Assembly: GCA_003439945.1 (NCBI GenBank)
Contig: QVRM01002221.1
Coordinates: 519,501 to 583,500 of the forward strand
Length of the DNA stretch: 64,000 nt
Origin: Dermanyssus gallinae
Taxonomy: Eukaryota; Arthropoda; Arachnida; Mesostigmata; Dermanyssidae
Reading direction: 5' to 3'
The position numbers and the translations under genes are program-made. Positions 35,903-47,582 of the stretch are shown here, piece after piece (position 1 is the first letter of the stretch; every line of letters starts with the position of its first letter). The notes beneath the pieces are model-generated. The model was not told where the DNA came from and did no database searches. It saw only the letters and a program-made list of their open reading frames with translations.

Positions 35903-37735
35903 ATGAACGGCGATGCGGATGCGGACGGCGAGAGCAGCGGTTCGCGCGGGTATCCACTCGAACTGGCGTCTGCTACGCCGACATCGTCCGCTGCGCTCGC
36001 GGCGTTGTCTGCCATGGCGGTGGAGGGTTGCCGCACGATGCGGTCACGTTTAGAATTGTTGTCCGATGCACCTACGCCCGACGTGCGCTGCACGTCGCCT
36101 GCGACGTCGGCGCCCGTCTATGGTGCAAGCGATGCTGCTGTTCGACCGATAGAACAGCGTCGCCCAGCTGACAACGACACAACGACGGCGGAGACAATGG
36201 CTACTGAGACCGCACCAGGTGTCTCAGCTGCGCAAAAGCCTGCTGTCAAACGGGCCCGTGCTGCCTCAGACACGGAGGACTCTTCTAACAGTGCGGGGGT
36301 TTCTTGGAGCGCCGGCGATACGGCGAATGACGACGGCTTTGTGACAATTATGAACAAGAAGTCGGCTAGACGGGTGCTTAAAGCTGAAGCGGAACTCTCG
36401 CGTTTCCGTGAATCGGTTGACAGTGGCGCCGGTCCAATTTATACAGTGCGATTTCTGCCACATGATTTGTCGGCTTTGCCGCCCGAAGCCCCCAACAAGC
36501 AGCAGCAGAGCCAGCGCCCGGAACTTTCGGCTGAACAACTGTTGAAAGTGTTCAAGGCGCTCCATGACCTTGTGCCGGCGGCAACGTTGGGAGGGGGTCC
36601 CAAAGGGATAACGGCCACGGTGCCCACTATCTCGGCCGCAAGTGAGTTGGTGTCACTCAAGGTATTAGGAGGCGTGACGGTCGTGGGTCTATGTTCCTCA
36701 ATGGATCAGTTTTGGGGCGTTATCAAAGACGTCAACCCGGCCTTCTCTGACAAGTGCCTTCTATCCGAGCTCGCCTCGTACGGCGCGGTAAAAATAAAGA
36801 GGGACACGAGGCCTGGGTGGAAAGATAAGCAGAACATCCGAGTGCCGTCCAGCAGGATACACGTTCTGTTCAAAAGGACACCACCTACTGAGGTCTTTAT
36901 TGTGTGGAGGGATCACGATGTAACGGTCGAAGCATCGTCGCCGATTGTTTGCTTCAATTGCCAACGTACTGGCCACACGGCAACTCGTTGCACTCGCGCC
37001 CGTGCATGCAGGAGATGTGGTGCGCACGACCATCTTGCCGCATTATGTCGAAATCGCGCTCGCTGCGTTGACTGCAGGGGCCCTCACCCTAGAGGGGACT
37101 CGTCTTGCCCCGTATTCGCGTTAGCTCGCGAGAAAAGCAAGGCCCTGCTTGGGTCGCGTATGCTCCAACATGCGCAGTTGTCGGCGCCGGCAGCCACCCT
37201 GGTCACCGCCCCGGACCCCGTACCCCCTGGACCACGCGAATCGGCACCTGGGACCTACGCGGCGGCGGTACGCCGTTTGGTGATTCCAGTCTCTTCAGGC
37301 TTGGCCCCGGAAGCTTCGGCAGCGCCCGTCGAGGTCGTGCTCCCCCCCTTCCGGCCGATCCCTGCCCCCCGGAAATCTTTGCTTCGTTTGAAGACGCCGC
37401 CATCTATTGAAATGGAGCCCCCTAAACAAGTGGAACGAGTAATGGACGCTGCTCACCGCCCTCCCAAGCGCCGTCGCCAATTGGTTACGAGTAGATCCGT
37501 CCCGCGCGGTCGCGCCGTCCCCCGCGGTCGCGCCGTCCCCCGCGTTCGGTCGCGCTTGCCTAAGTCGACAGACGACTTTGACCTTGGTTCTTTGTCCAAG
37601 GCCGCATCACTGCTCGCACGTACCAACCCGAAGCTAGCCGACACGCTTCGAGGCATCGTTAACGCACTGCGTCCGCTGCTAGCTCTGGCACCGTTGCTGC
37701 AAGGTCTGGTGTCCCCCGCACCCACTTCCCAATGA
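35903..37735 (+). CDS. ORF1: gag-like protein with three zinc knuckles (610 aa)
   Basis: Intact. It probably binds the element RNA and forms the ribonucleoprotein particle. Residues 1-150 are low-complexity, with Ala/Ser/Thr-rich stretches. A folded region (about 170-345) has the RRM-like pattern of jockey/I/R1 gag proteins, ending 'IHVLFKRTPPTEVFIVW'. Three knuckles follow at about 350-405: CX2CX4HX4C twice, then CX2CX3HX6C. The tail is Pro-rich and contains a basic VPRGRA-type repeat (about residues 532-550) encoded by 18-bp direct repeats. The stop codon TGA overlaps the ORF2 start as ATGA. This overlap suggests ORF2 translation by termination-reinitiation, as shown for the UAAUG overlap of SART1. 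No endonuclease or RT is in this frame. Confidence 0.88.
   Translation: MNGDADADGESSGSRGYPLELASATPTSSAALAALSAMAVEGCRTMRSRLELLSDAPTPDVRCTSPATSAPVYGASDAAVRPIEQRRPADNDTTTAETMATETAPGVSAAQKPAVKRARAASDTEDSSNSAGVSWSAGDTANDDGFVTIMNKKSARRVLKAEAELSRFRESVDSGAGPIYTVRFLPHDLSALPPEAPNKQQQSQRPELSAEQLLKVFKALHDLVPAATLGGGPKGITATVPTISAASELVSLKVLGGVTVVGLCSSMDQFWGVIKDVNPAFSDKCLLSELASYGAVKIKRDTRPGWKDKQNIRVPSSRIHVLFKRTPPTEVFIVWRDHDVTVEASSPIVCFNCQRTGHTATRCTRARACRRCGAHDHLAALCRNRARCVDCRGPHPRGDSSCPVFALAREKSKALLGSRMLQHAQLSAPAATLVTAPDPVPPGPRESAPGTYAAAVRRLVIPVSSGLAPEASAAPVEVVLPPFRPIPAPRKSLLRLKTPPSIEMEPPKQVERVMDAAHRPPKRRRQLVTSRSVPRGRAVPRGRAVPRVRSRLPKSTDDFDLGSLSKAASLLARTNPKLADTLRGIVNALRPLLALAPLLQGLVSPAPTSQ
37732..37735 (+). 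promoter_or_regulatory. ATGA stop-start overlap between ORF1 and ORF2
   Basis: The last base triplet TGA of ORF1 and the ATG of ORF2 share two bases. The ORF2 start fits the zinc finger position (27 codons in), so the overlap decides the start. Coupled reinitiation is an inference from SART1-type elements. Confidence 0.6.
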
Positions 37736-40630
37736 CGGACCCTGGCTCAGCTACCTATCCCCCTCCCCAGAGCGCTCCAGTAGCAGATAACCCCTCTATA
37801 AAGGTTACTTGTCCCAGATGCGGCCGGGACTTCACCCGCCGCGGTCTCCCCATTCATCAAGCTAGATGCCGTTCCACGTCTGCGACTGCCGCACCGTCTC
37901 CGACTGTATCCTCCGCGCCAACACTCCCGTCGCAGCCGAGACAGCCGCTGGTCGACAGGCTCAGCATTGCGATCCAACAATCAAGGGTGATGCGCGTGGT
38001 TCCCCGGGCGGTGAGGCCTTTGGTTGCCGAGCTCCTTTGCGACGTCCTCGACCTTGTGGCGGCCAGCAACGACCTCCCCTCGTGGGAGTCGCTCCTGTCA
38101 TTCGCTTATGTGGTACTTCAACTGCCACTTCGCACCTTGTCGTCAATCTCTTTGGCAGCGACTGTCCGATCGAACCTCCGTGCATTTCGCGATGGCTGGC
38201 GTTTTGAGTATCGCGTAGGAGGTATTAGAAGAGCCAGAACGGACCCGTGCGACTCGCCTGAAGACTCGGCACGCCGCGTTTCGAACAAGCTATCTGAGGG
38301 AGACGTTTCCGGGGCGGCCCGACTTTTATGCTCTACCGACCTCATTTGCCTCGGGGGACGGAGTCCTAGCTTTGCTTGCCACCAAGCACCCACTTGCTCC
38401 GCCGCACTTGGCTTTTCCTGCCTCTCCTGACTCGATGTCGCAGCATCAAACCTCAGTCGATGACGTCTTGGGAGCTGTAGCCGGCTTTCCGGCCAGTTCG
38501 TCCGCTGGTCCTGACGGTCTCCGCCCGCGCCATCTAAAGGATCTCCTTTCCCCCGGGATCGGACCGGTGGCCGGGAGACTGGCCGCATCACTCGCTAGAG
38601 TGATGAACGTCCTAAGATGGGGCCGACTGCCGGCTGAGGTCAGGGCGATCGTGTTCGGCGCCAACCTATTCGCACTGCGCAAAAAAGACGCATCAATTCG
38701 CCCCATTGCCTGCTCTCTTACGTTACGGAGGATCGCGGCAAAGATAGCCTGCCGCGAGGCCAAAGAACTTATTATGGAACAACTTGGCCCGCACCAGCTG
38801 GGATTTGGCATGGCGGGCGGAACGGAGACTGCCGTACATGCAGCAAGAGCCTTTATGCAATCAAGTCCCCCCGGTACGGCACTCCTGAAGTTGGATTTTC
38901 GCAATGCATTCAACACCATCCGTAGGGATCACCTCCTTCGTGCAGAACGGGATACGGGAACTCTTCACCTTAGTAGAACACGCGTACAAAGAGCCATCCG
39001 TCCTGTTGTTTGGCGCCGAGACGTTATTTCCGGCATCGGGCATACAGCAGGGGGACCCCTTGGGACCGGCCCTATTCAGCCTGGAAGTGCCATTCAACGC
39101 TTGGTACCTAGACGATGGCACACTTGGTGGACCGATGGTGGACTTGCTCGATGAGGTGCGCAGAGTCCTTGCTTTCGAGGCAGTCAGTGGTCTGGTGCTG
39201 AACACGGCCAAATGCGAGGTGTTCGCTCCGGGGACAGACCCAGACGACCCCTCATTGAGGGCCTTGCTCGAGCTGCTACCGGGGTGTAGAGTCGTGGCTG
39301 ACCACGAAATAAACCTTCTTGGCGCACCGGTTCTGCCCTCTGCGCTGCCGGGACAACTCGACCCCTTGATGGACAGGTTGTGGGCGATGCAGGAACGTCT
39401 ACCGCTTGTTGGAGCCCACCAGGGACTCTACCTGCTTCGCTCGTCGTTCTCCGCGTGCCGCATCGTACATATTTTACGGTCCATAGACTGCTCAGGCGAT
39501 TTGAACCATCTTCTCCAACCATTCGACGACCAGGTGGTGGAGGCGCTACAGACGGTGCTGAGTCTAAACTTAGGACCACGAGAGGTGCGCCAGGCGGCCC
39601 TCCCCACGTCCATGGGCGGCCTTGGTCTCCCCTCAGCTCGATCCTTGGCGGGCCCGGCCGTGGCTGCCTCGATGCATGCTACGTCGGATAATGTCCAGCG
39701 CCTGCTCCCGCCGGCGGCTCAGGCAATGTTCGAGGCGGCTCGTGACGATATAGCGACTGGACTTCAAGCTTCATCGCCTGGTCCCGATAGACTAGCCTGC
39801 CAGAGGGCCTGGGCCGAGAAGGCTCACGAAGCTTCGCTTAGTTCGCTGCTTGAAGAATGCAGGGATACCAGGACAAGGCACGCCTTTTAGCTGTCGCTCG
39901 CCCAGGAGCAAGCGACTGGTTGCATGCACTACCCGCTGACTCACTGGGTACCCGCCTTGATGACCAATCCACCCGGATATGCGTTGGCCTTAGATTGGGG
40001 GCTGATTTGGTTGAGCCACACAGATGCTCTTGTGGCGAGCCCGTTGGGCGACTCGCCAGACACGGCCTGTCTTGCGCTCACGCAGCGGGGTGGCGCCCAA
40101 GACACACTGCCCTCAACGAAATGCTTGCAAGATCGCTGCGGAGGGCGGGGATTCCGTGCGTCCTGGAACCACCTGGGCTTTCAAGAGACGACGGTAAGCG
40201 CCCCGACGGTATGACTTTGATACCCTTCTATAAGGGTCGTTCCCTGGTGTGGGATGCGACGGTGACCGACTCTCTGACCCCTTCTCTTGTCGGTCCCGGC
40301 GCGTCCCGCCCGGGGACTGCCGTTACGCGAGCTGAGACCTTAAAGATGAGAAAGTATGCGGACCTAAGTCGGGCGCACCACTTTTCGCCATTCGCGTTCG
40401 AGACGATGGGTGGCCCTGGGCCCCTCACGGTAACATTGATCTCTCGGGTTGGCGACGCATTACGGCAGGCGACAATGGACAAGAGGGCGCACGCCTTCTT
40501 CTCCCAGCGACTGTCCCTGGTGATCCAAAGAGGTAACGCGACCTCAGTGCTCGGAACTATGAGAGACTGGATGGACCCGGACCTTCGTGCCAGGGGGCGG
40601 GCAGGACTTCCTCACGGGCATGAGCGATAG
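37732..40630 (+). pseudogene. ORF2: zinc finger - reverse transcriptase - restriction-like endonuclease, frameshifted
   Basis: About 965 codons across three frameshifts (near 38340, 38935 and 39870). The N-terminus has a finger C27X2CX11HX3C (CPRCGRDFTRRGLPIHQARC), as in R2/NeSL-type proteins. RT blocks follow: 'SSAGPDGLRPRHL', 'RPIACSLTLRRI', 'QLGFGMAGGTETAVHAAR', motif A 'LKLDFRNAFNTI', motif B 'GIQQGDPLGPALF' and catalytic YLDD in 'WYLDDGTLGG'. A short deletion probably lies between motifs B and C. The C-terminus has CSCGEPVG...H....C and RPDGM ... VWDATVTD (about 40200-40270), the PD...D core of the RLE nuclease. No APE domain is present. The element is therefore dead in cis, while ORF1 stays open. 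Confidence 0.87.
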
Positions 40631-40738
40631 AGCGACTACGGCGCGCAGAGCAACTAGGTCGACGAGCAGCAACGCCGTGAAGCATTTTATATATTCTTCT
40701 AAATTATAATAAACGCTTGATTGTATTGTCCTAACACC

Positions 40739-40765
40739 TAATAATAATAATATTAAAAAAAAAAA

Positions 40766-40850
<85 letters not shown>
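40739..40850. repeat. (TAA)n followed by (TTA)n, palindromic
   Basis: The element's A-rich 3' end passes into about 15 AAT units and then about 14 ATT units, giving a nearly perfect inverted repeat of about 90 bp able to fold into a hairpin. Confidence 0.95.
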
Positions 40851-40853
<3 letters not shown>

Positions 40854-40997
40854 ACCCGCGTGTCCTATACGCGTGCCCCTTTTGCAAACAGTCAACGGCA
40901 AATAGTACTAGTATGAGCAAATAATCTTGTATATATATATATATATATATATATAACGTCGAATTTGTAAACGTGTGAACGTATATATATATATATA

Positions 40998-41025
40998 CAG
41001 GTAGTTCAATAAGTTCTTAGAATGA
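40998..41025 (+). repeat. mariner terminal inverted repeat, left
   Basis: 28 bp, 27 of which match the complement of 42261-42288; it starts CAGG next to TA. Confidence 0.95.
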
Positions 41026-41063
41026 AAACCGAGAATTTTCCAAATCATGTTTTTAAATTTTTC

Positions 41064-42111
41064 TTATTCGATATACTCCCCGAGAAGCTCAATACACTTT
41101 TCCCACCGAGATTTCAGAGCTTTCATACCTCTTGAGTAGAATTCCGCGTCGTTAGACTGAAAATAGGCATTGACAGCAGCCTTAACCTCTTCATTGCTGG
41201 AAAAACGCTTTCCACCGAGACTATTCTTCAAATGTCCGAAGAGGAAATAATCAGAGGGGGCCAGGTCTGGAGAATAGGAGGGTTGTTCAATAAGTTCGAA
41301 CCTCAGTTGGGCCAGTTTTGCCGATGCTTGCCGGGACTTGTGTGCAGGAGCATTGCCCTGGTGAAACGGGACAACCTTCTTCTGCAAAGCGGGCCGTTTC
41401 ACGATGAGTTCTTGCTAACGGCAGTCCAACAGTCTTGCATAATATTCTCCTGTGATCGTTTTACAGCTCTCAAGGTAGTCGACCAGCATTATTCTACGCT
41501 GGTCTTAAAAAATTGTAGCCATCACCTTTCCGGTCAATGCCGTTGTCCGCACCCTCTTCGGAGGTCCTTCATCAGGTGCACACCATTGGCAAGATGCTTC
41601 TTGGGTCTCGGGAGTGTAGTGATGAACCCGGCTTTCATCGACGGTCATGAATCTGCACCAAAAATCCGACAGATTGTTCGACATCTTGGCCAAATTTCGC
41701 TGTAAAGCCAAAACAGGCGCGTTTTTTTGGCCTTGGTTGAGCAAATGCGGCAGCCATTTTGCTCTAAGCTCTTTCATCTTCAAGTTTTTGTGTAGGATAA
41801 AATGCACACTGCCTAAACTAATCCCTAATGCCTCCGCTATTTCCTTAATGTTCATTCGCTTATCTGTGCCAAGAATTTTTCGCACTTTCTCTACGTTTTC
41901 CTCATCAGTTGCCGTTTTTTGGCCTCCTGGACGTAGTTCATCCTCGGTGCTCCCGCGACCTCTTTTTAACACATTAATCGAGTTGGAAACAGTGGCAAAA
42001 CATGGCGCAGAGTCACTGTACGTCTCGTCTAACTCAATTTTTTACTTGGGTCGCATTCCAACCTTTGAAATAAAAATGCTTGATAACCACTCGAAACTCT
42101 TTTTTCTCCAT
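41064..42111 (-). pseudogene. mariner transposase (DD34D), disrupted
   Basis: Starts at the ATG at 42111 ('MEKKEFRVVIKHF', the usual mariner N-terminus), and ends at 41064 with 'LLGEYIE'. The helix-turn-helix region 'IKEIAEALGISLGSVHFIL' is followed by the catalytic core. First Asp is present in 'MTVDESRVHHYTPE' and the last in 'YSPDLAPSDYFLF'. The middle Asp of the triad is Gly (HQGNAPAH where HQDNAP is usual, near 41354). There is one frameshift near 42037 in an A run. In-frame stops lie after 'KVMATIF' and near 41417. About 349 codons, normal for the family, so the loss is by point decay and not truncation. Confidence 0.92.
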
Positions 42112-42260
42112 TTTTAAAAATCACGCCGATACGTTGCACGGGAAAAGCTATCAAACGAAATCGCAACGGCCAATCACCATAATATATTGAGTGCTAGCAG
42201 TCGAAAAGTTGCAGTTCCTATTAGCGGTGAAAGAGTGCCAAAATTCGAATTCTAAAAAGC

Positions 42261-42288
42261 TCATTCTAAGAACTTATTGAACTACCTC
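42261..42288 (-). repeat. mariner terminal inverted repeat, right
   Basis: Perfect complement of the left repeat except the terminal base (C in both strands' plus reading, so GAGG here when reversed). Confidence 0.95.
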
Positions 42289-42295
42289 TATATAT

Positions 42296-42472
42296 GTCGA
42301 GCCCGGTGACGTGATGCATTCGCGTGCGCCTCGGGACCGGAGGAGACACATAGGTGCACGGCTTCGAGCCCTACTGTTGCACATTTGTGTTTATGGGGCC
42401 CCTCTTACGAAGCAATGCGAAAGCAGTCCCATAGACGATAAATGTTGGTTTCGGGTCAGCCCGAAAAAAAGT
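42296..42472 (+). mobile_element. tRNA-derived SINE, copy 3
   Basis: Same order of blocks as 9107-9290: gtcgagcccggtgacgtg head, accggaggagacacat, B box slightly mutated (gcttcgagccc), body with tttatggggcccc, and the tail gggtcagcccgaaaaaaag running into TA-rich DNA. It starts only 8 bp after the mariner's right end. Confidence 0.8.
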
Positions 42473-42631
42473 ATATATAGGGTAAGTATATATAGGTAGT
42501 ATATACGAGTATATGTATATATAGAGTAAATGACGTAATTCATGACGTGTGACAACTAATGTTGGAAAGCGCTGCTTGCGGAAAAGTTGCAAGCTTGTTG
42601 GCTAACGATAGTGACAAATGAAAGAATTATC

Positions 42632-42632
42632 C

Positions 42633-42730
<98 letters not shown>

Positions 42731-42736
42731 TATTAT
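42632..42736. repeat. (TTA)n microsatellite, about 105 bp
   Basis: About 35 uninterrupted ATT units, with poly-Tyr or poly-Ile shadow frames on both strands. Confidence 0.97.
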
Positions 42737-42849
42737 GATTATCATTATTCCATAACCGCCACTGTTCATGAAAACTGGGGCAGCCATTTTGTGTTAATAA
42801 ATTTCTTGGCGGTAGCTGTCAGGTTAGTCATTGAGGCGACCATCTGAGT

Positions 42850-45800
42850 GAAGTAAATTCCTAAGCGGCGTGCGTGCAGCACTTAAAGGCTTTCGGCCTT
42901 CTGGCGACAGCTGACCCGTCGTCCTGGGTGGCTTTGAGGCGCGGTGTTACGATTAGCCACTAGTAGAGCGGCTGAGGCCCCTCGAGGACGCGCATGAAAG
43001 AAACTCCAGCAGAACCAGTAACGACAAACGAAGTAGAATGTGTATCACTGCTACAATGCTAACGCGTGCTAACGGGAAGCGCGTAGACTGACCTGACCCG
43101 ACCCTGTACGAATTTGTGTTGCCAGTCTATTTAGCATTTTTTTAAACTACTGGACTGTTTTTTTGTTTATTGTTTTCTAGTTACTGTTCACTGCTTGGAT
43201 AGTAGCTACATTTAAGTTCTTCTTTGAACGGTACTGGTTGCGCGCCGTTGTTTGTTGGTTCTGCGCCAGGAGACATTTCACTCACTGACGGCGGGAAATT
43301 GCAGGGGGGCGAGGTAACTTAGTCTAATGACAGAAACACAGACTAACGTGTCGAAAGAAACGAGCCACCAGGGCCGTCAAGCACTTTGCATACGCCAAAA
43401 AAAAAGCCAAGCGCAATATCGTTACCTTTTTTAATCAGCCGCAGCTGGCCGTAACGTGGTAACGTGGACCGTCCGTTAGTGCAGTATCCCTGATAGAGAG
43501 TGTTGCACAAATGACAAGATGCGCTCGTGCAGGTTCGGATGCCTGATAGCCTTGAACGGCGAGCTGATTGATATTCGTTTACTAACATAGCGTATTACTA
43601 TAGCTCTACTATAGGAGTGCTAGATAAACTGGCACACACATGTTATTGGGCTCGTTTATTGGAGAGGATGTGGCCTTAGTACGAGTTGAAATTTCAATTC
43701 CAAATACAAGTAGCTCTGTAACCTCGAATCGTAATAACTATATTATTACGATTGATAATATTGATCTTCGGCGGTCATTGAGATTAGCAGAAAACTATGC
43801 AGCGTTTGAGTGCGCCCGTGCCCTACGCATCTTTTTTCTGTACGTTTTCCAAACTATCATGAAAAGAACGTAGTAAAAATACCATGACACAAAGCGCCCA
43901 ACGAAAATGTCAAAGCTTTTCTTGGTTGCCGTGTCTATGAGACGACGAAGATAAAGCCGTATTTGGGTCTTAGATGACCATTTAAGCACCCGCCCCGCAT
44001 GTTTTATGAGTTCCCTTACAGATCAGTCGTACGGATCTGGCCAGCTTACAGCCTTGAAGAGATAATCTGAACCTCTAACGAGAAGACCACTAACTCAATC
44101 ATTTTTTTATTAATAATAAATAAATATTACTGACTTTTACGCTGCTACGCAATTCTGCTATATATCCAGTATTAAATTTACTTGCGGACAATCATAAAGT
44201 CAAGACAACTGTGGGTTGAGACACGTCCAAGTTTCACCTTGTGTCTGCCAGGAACTCGTCGAACCTTAACGCGTTTCACGTCTGAAACCACTATATCAAA
44301 TGGCTTGGCCTTAACCACATAAACAGGGAATAAACGGGGGGGGGGGGGGGGTCAAAAGCAGTCGCTCGTGCAATACTGATACATTTACTAGAAAAGCAGA
44401 GCGCGTTCTTAGCTCTGCTAAGTTCACTTCGTAGAAAGCACTAGTTTTGCATGCCGCAGCAAACGTTGCCTGCGACTGGCGTATTAACTCATCGTCGTTC
44501 TTTGTCGCACGTGTTGTTTGTTTGCTGGGACAGGATTTAGCCGAAGGTGAGTTGCGCTAGGACGACGTGGAGGTTTATGGAATCAGTTCGTCCTTTACGG
44601 GCACCGCCTCGCTGTCGTCCTGTAGCTGCTCTGGAAGCAGCAGCAGCAACAAACACGCGGCACGCTATGCTGGCGTCGCCGCGTCAAGTCCCGGCCACCG
44701 GAACGGGACCCGCGTCCTGCAAGCTCGGCATCCAGCAAGCGGGAAGCTTGTCGGTGAAGTGGGTCGAGTTGTTGCGGTTGCGACTTCGCTGCGAAGGTTT
44801 CCGAGGTTCCCTTCTCGACGCTCTCGGCCATCGTTCCCGCTCAAGATCCCTATTCAGACTTCGCTCCCCCCCCCGTCCCTCCCCCCCCCATCTCCCCTCC
44901 TTAGCCTCATTCTCAGCGGCTATCGAGCTGAGAGTTGTCAACAGCCGCAGGCATCTCGACGATGTCACACGCCATTGCAGGTGGGACGCATCGCAGCTGC
45001 TGCTGCTGCTGCTGCTGGTGTTGTTGTTGTTGATAGTGGTGGCGGCGAAGGCGCAGTGAAGCAGGGCTTCAATACACCGTCTGCAGACAACCGTCGACGA
45101 CATCAAAGAAGCGAGCGTGTTTGTCAAATATTCCCTTTAGTTTCATATAGCAGTGGTTTATTTCGCCGCTATATCACCGTCTTCTACTACCGTAGGACTT
45201 GTCCTCTGCTGAATAGACTGTGTGCATGTACGTCTATCTTCTGCGTAGGCATTTTGTGTGTGCTTTCGTGAGAGCGTATCGCGTATCACGAATATCATCG
45301 AGCGCAACTGTGCAGCCAGACAAACGGGCTTCGTTCAAGCAAATCGATTAGCAAATTTGCTATGCGCAATGTGGGTGCCGCGAATATGCCCAATATGCAA
45401 CTTGCGACAATATCTGGCTAATAGCAGAAAAAAAAACGATATGACGTATCATTGGTTTGTGTTTGACATAAATGGCTTTTGAGAAAAGTCGGTCAGGTTA
45501 TTATTGAAGACCACCGTCCCTTAACCTTGTTACCTATCCTAGCTCTGGGACCAGACATATTTTGAATTGTTAATTTGCGTAAGCAAATAAAATATAGCCA
45601 AGATTATCTCTTCTACGGAGGGAGTTTATATGATATGATTTCTTAATTCTTGGTACTGAGATAAGCACAGGACCGGTATTTAACTTACATAACACAAGAG
45701 TTTGGCTCTGATAAAAATCGTGTTTGTGGGCTGTTCCTGTGCTCTTACTAGGGAAGCATAACCCAGGTTTGTTTCGTTCTGCACTAAGTGCACGATTTTC

Positions 45801-46788
45801 TGCTGAAGTACACACCGTGTTTTCTGCAATGGCCAGTTGCTATGCCGATATGACGACGATAAATTGTATTCGGATGTGGGGTGACCGTTTAAGCACCCCT
45901 TTTACATACTTAAGGACGATGTGTGCCGACGTTTTACGAATCTGCCTGTTCACAAGTAATCACAATACGTATAACTTGGATACAAGCGGATATTTTACGC
46001 TGTTTTGCCAAACGTAAGCACTTTAAGAGCAAAACGCAACGAAGCGATACCTTCGCGGTATTGCCAAACCGCGTTTAAAATTATTCGCTTCAAGACTGAC
46101 TTATACTCTAAAGAAACAATAATGGAGCCAAGTTGCCTCTACCTATATGGCACTTAAAAACACGATAAATGCACAAATGCTAAATTCATGTTTAATTGTT
46201 TGAAATGTTTTCTCTAATTTCAAATCACACATTGTCCGAATGGGTGAGTCAGCTATTATTTTCAGAGGTGAAAAGTCTTCTACAACGTTGTGCTTTTGGA
46301 AAGTGAATTTTTCTAGCTAAATTTATGTTTAAGTTTATTTGATTTTAAATGTATTATGTGAATTAAGATATTATGGTTTCAAATACTGAAAGCCCGCATA
46401 CGCAGCACTAGCATTCATCTGAATAAGTTGTCATCCGGCGATGCAAGAACGGGAGATGTAATTTTTTAGAGCATTAGTAAACTTGAGCAAGGTTCTTGTG
46501 TGTTGTCTTAGCGGAAGGCGACGCCTTCTCTATTCTCGAGATGCGGGCGTGCTTAAATCAATATGATTGAACCTACTGTGCTTACATGAGCTAGATTAGA
46601 TAGTTTGAGAAATAGTATCTCAGTTGCACTTTAAACAATAGCGCGCACGAACCCTGTTAACAACGAAAAAGAAACGCACACACCATCCGCTGCAAAGCAT
46701 ATAAAAAATTGTCATAACTCCAATACGTGATGAGACCCTGATACCGCTATTAAAATGCCTCTAAACATACATTATACAATGTTGTGTG

Positions 46789-46840
<52 letters not shown>

Positions 46841-47582
46841 ATCCCTATATTTTGTTTACTTCTATTGTACTATGTTAGCTCAATTGAACAAATCCTAGAA
46901 ACATGGCAACAAAACTGGGCACATCCACGTCATCTCGTAGTTTAGCTATTGCCTTTTGGCAACATTCACTAAAATGTTTGCAACGAGCAAGACTTACTTA
47001 GTTTTTACCCAGACTCATGACTACAAGCGTTACTTAGCGCTGCTACCTGACGAGGTTAAGGCTACTAGGACGTTACCACTAAATACCTTGTTAAAAAGTT
47101 TTTTTTACAAATCTAGCTACTAAATACCTTGTTAAAATAAGTTTCTTTTTATCACAGACCTAACGTCTGTATTAATGTTTGTAATCTGCTTCCCCTGCTT
47201 CTTAGTCAATTATGAGCTTAGAGGAGAACACTGCTGAAGGAGGCAGCGGAAGAACACAACAAGTTGCGGGAGATTTGCATGCGGTACTTCAGGTACATTG
47301 CATAATCACTCCCATGCGAGCACAAACCCATAGAAGCACACTCATACGACCATACACCAATACGAGTGTACTATTCCAATTGATGCTATATTGAGTTAGT
47401 TAGCATTTCGTTCCCAGGCCATTAGTGGAGCACATATAAGTCGTATCGTTGCATATGTTACGCGCTACCTTCGCCGACTGCGCTCTCTCCTTTCGTGATG
47501 TTTCTTTTACAGCACCTGGCGGCCAACCAACATGTTGTTCGTTGGAGTCTTTGACAATAGATACAAGGTATTCTAAAAAAAA
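42850..47582. other. Long stretch without an assignable gene
   Basis: About 4.7 kb. A CpG-rich, trinucleotide-rich island at about 44520-45070 holds (CAG)n and (CTG)n runs and C tracts, and a G15 tract lies at about 44337-44351. The island could be a host promoter or 5' exon. The overlapping frames 44547-45059 and 44567-45271 translate the simple repeats and show no domain. A (TA)n run lies at 46792-46836. The rest is AT-rich and featureless. Confidence 0.4.
46792..46836. repeat. (TA)n microsatellite
   Basis: TA run of about 45 bp. Confidence 0.95.

Larger units (their letters stand above)
35690..40740 (+). mobile_element. Near full-length two-ORF non-LTR retrotransposon with RLE-type ORF2
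   Basis: About 5 kb: a leader from roughly 35690, ORF1 (35903-37735), ORF2 (37732-40630) overlapping it by ATGA, then a 110-bp 3' UTR with AATAAA at 40708-40713. It ends at about 40740 in A-rich/(TAA)n sequence. The 5' boundary is an estimate, set by the end of the preceding fragment. No target duplication was found by eye. ORF1 resembles gag proteins of APE-type LINEs while ORF2 ends in a restriction-like endonuclease. Confidence 0.8.
40998..42288 (-). mobile_element. mariner-family DNA transposon, 1291 bp, inactive
   Basis: Bounded by 28-bp terminal inverted repeats (40998-41025 and 42261-42288) identical except at the outermost base, with core aggtagttcaataagttctt. TA dinucleotides flank both ends (40996-40997 and 42289-42290), the expected mariner target duplication. 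Length fits Mos1-type elements (about 1.3 kb). It landed in a (TA)n tract just left of a SINE. Confidence 0.93.
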
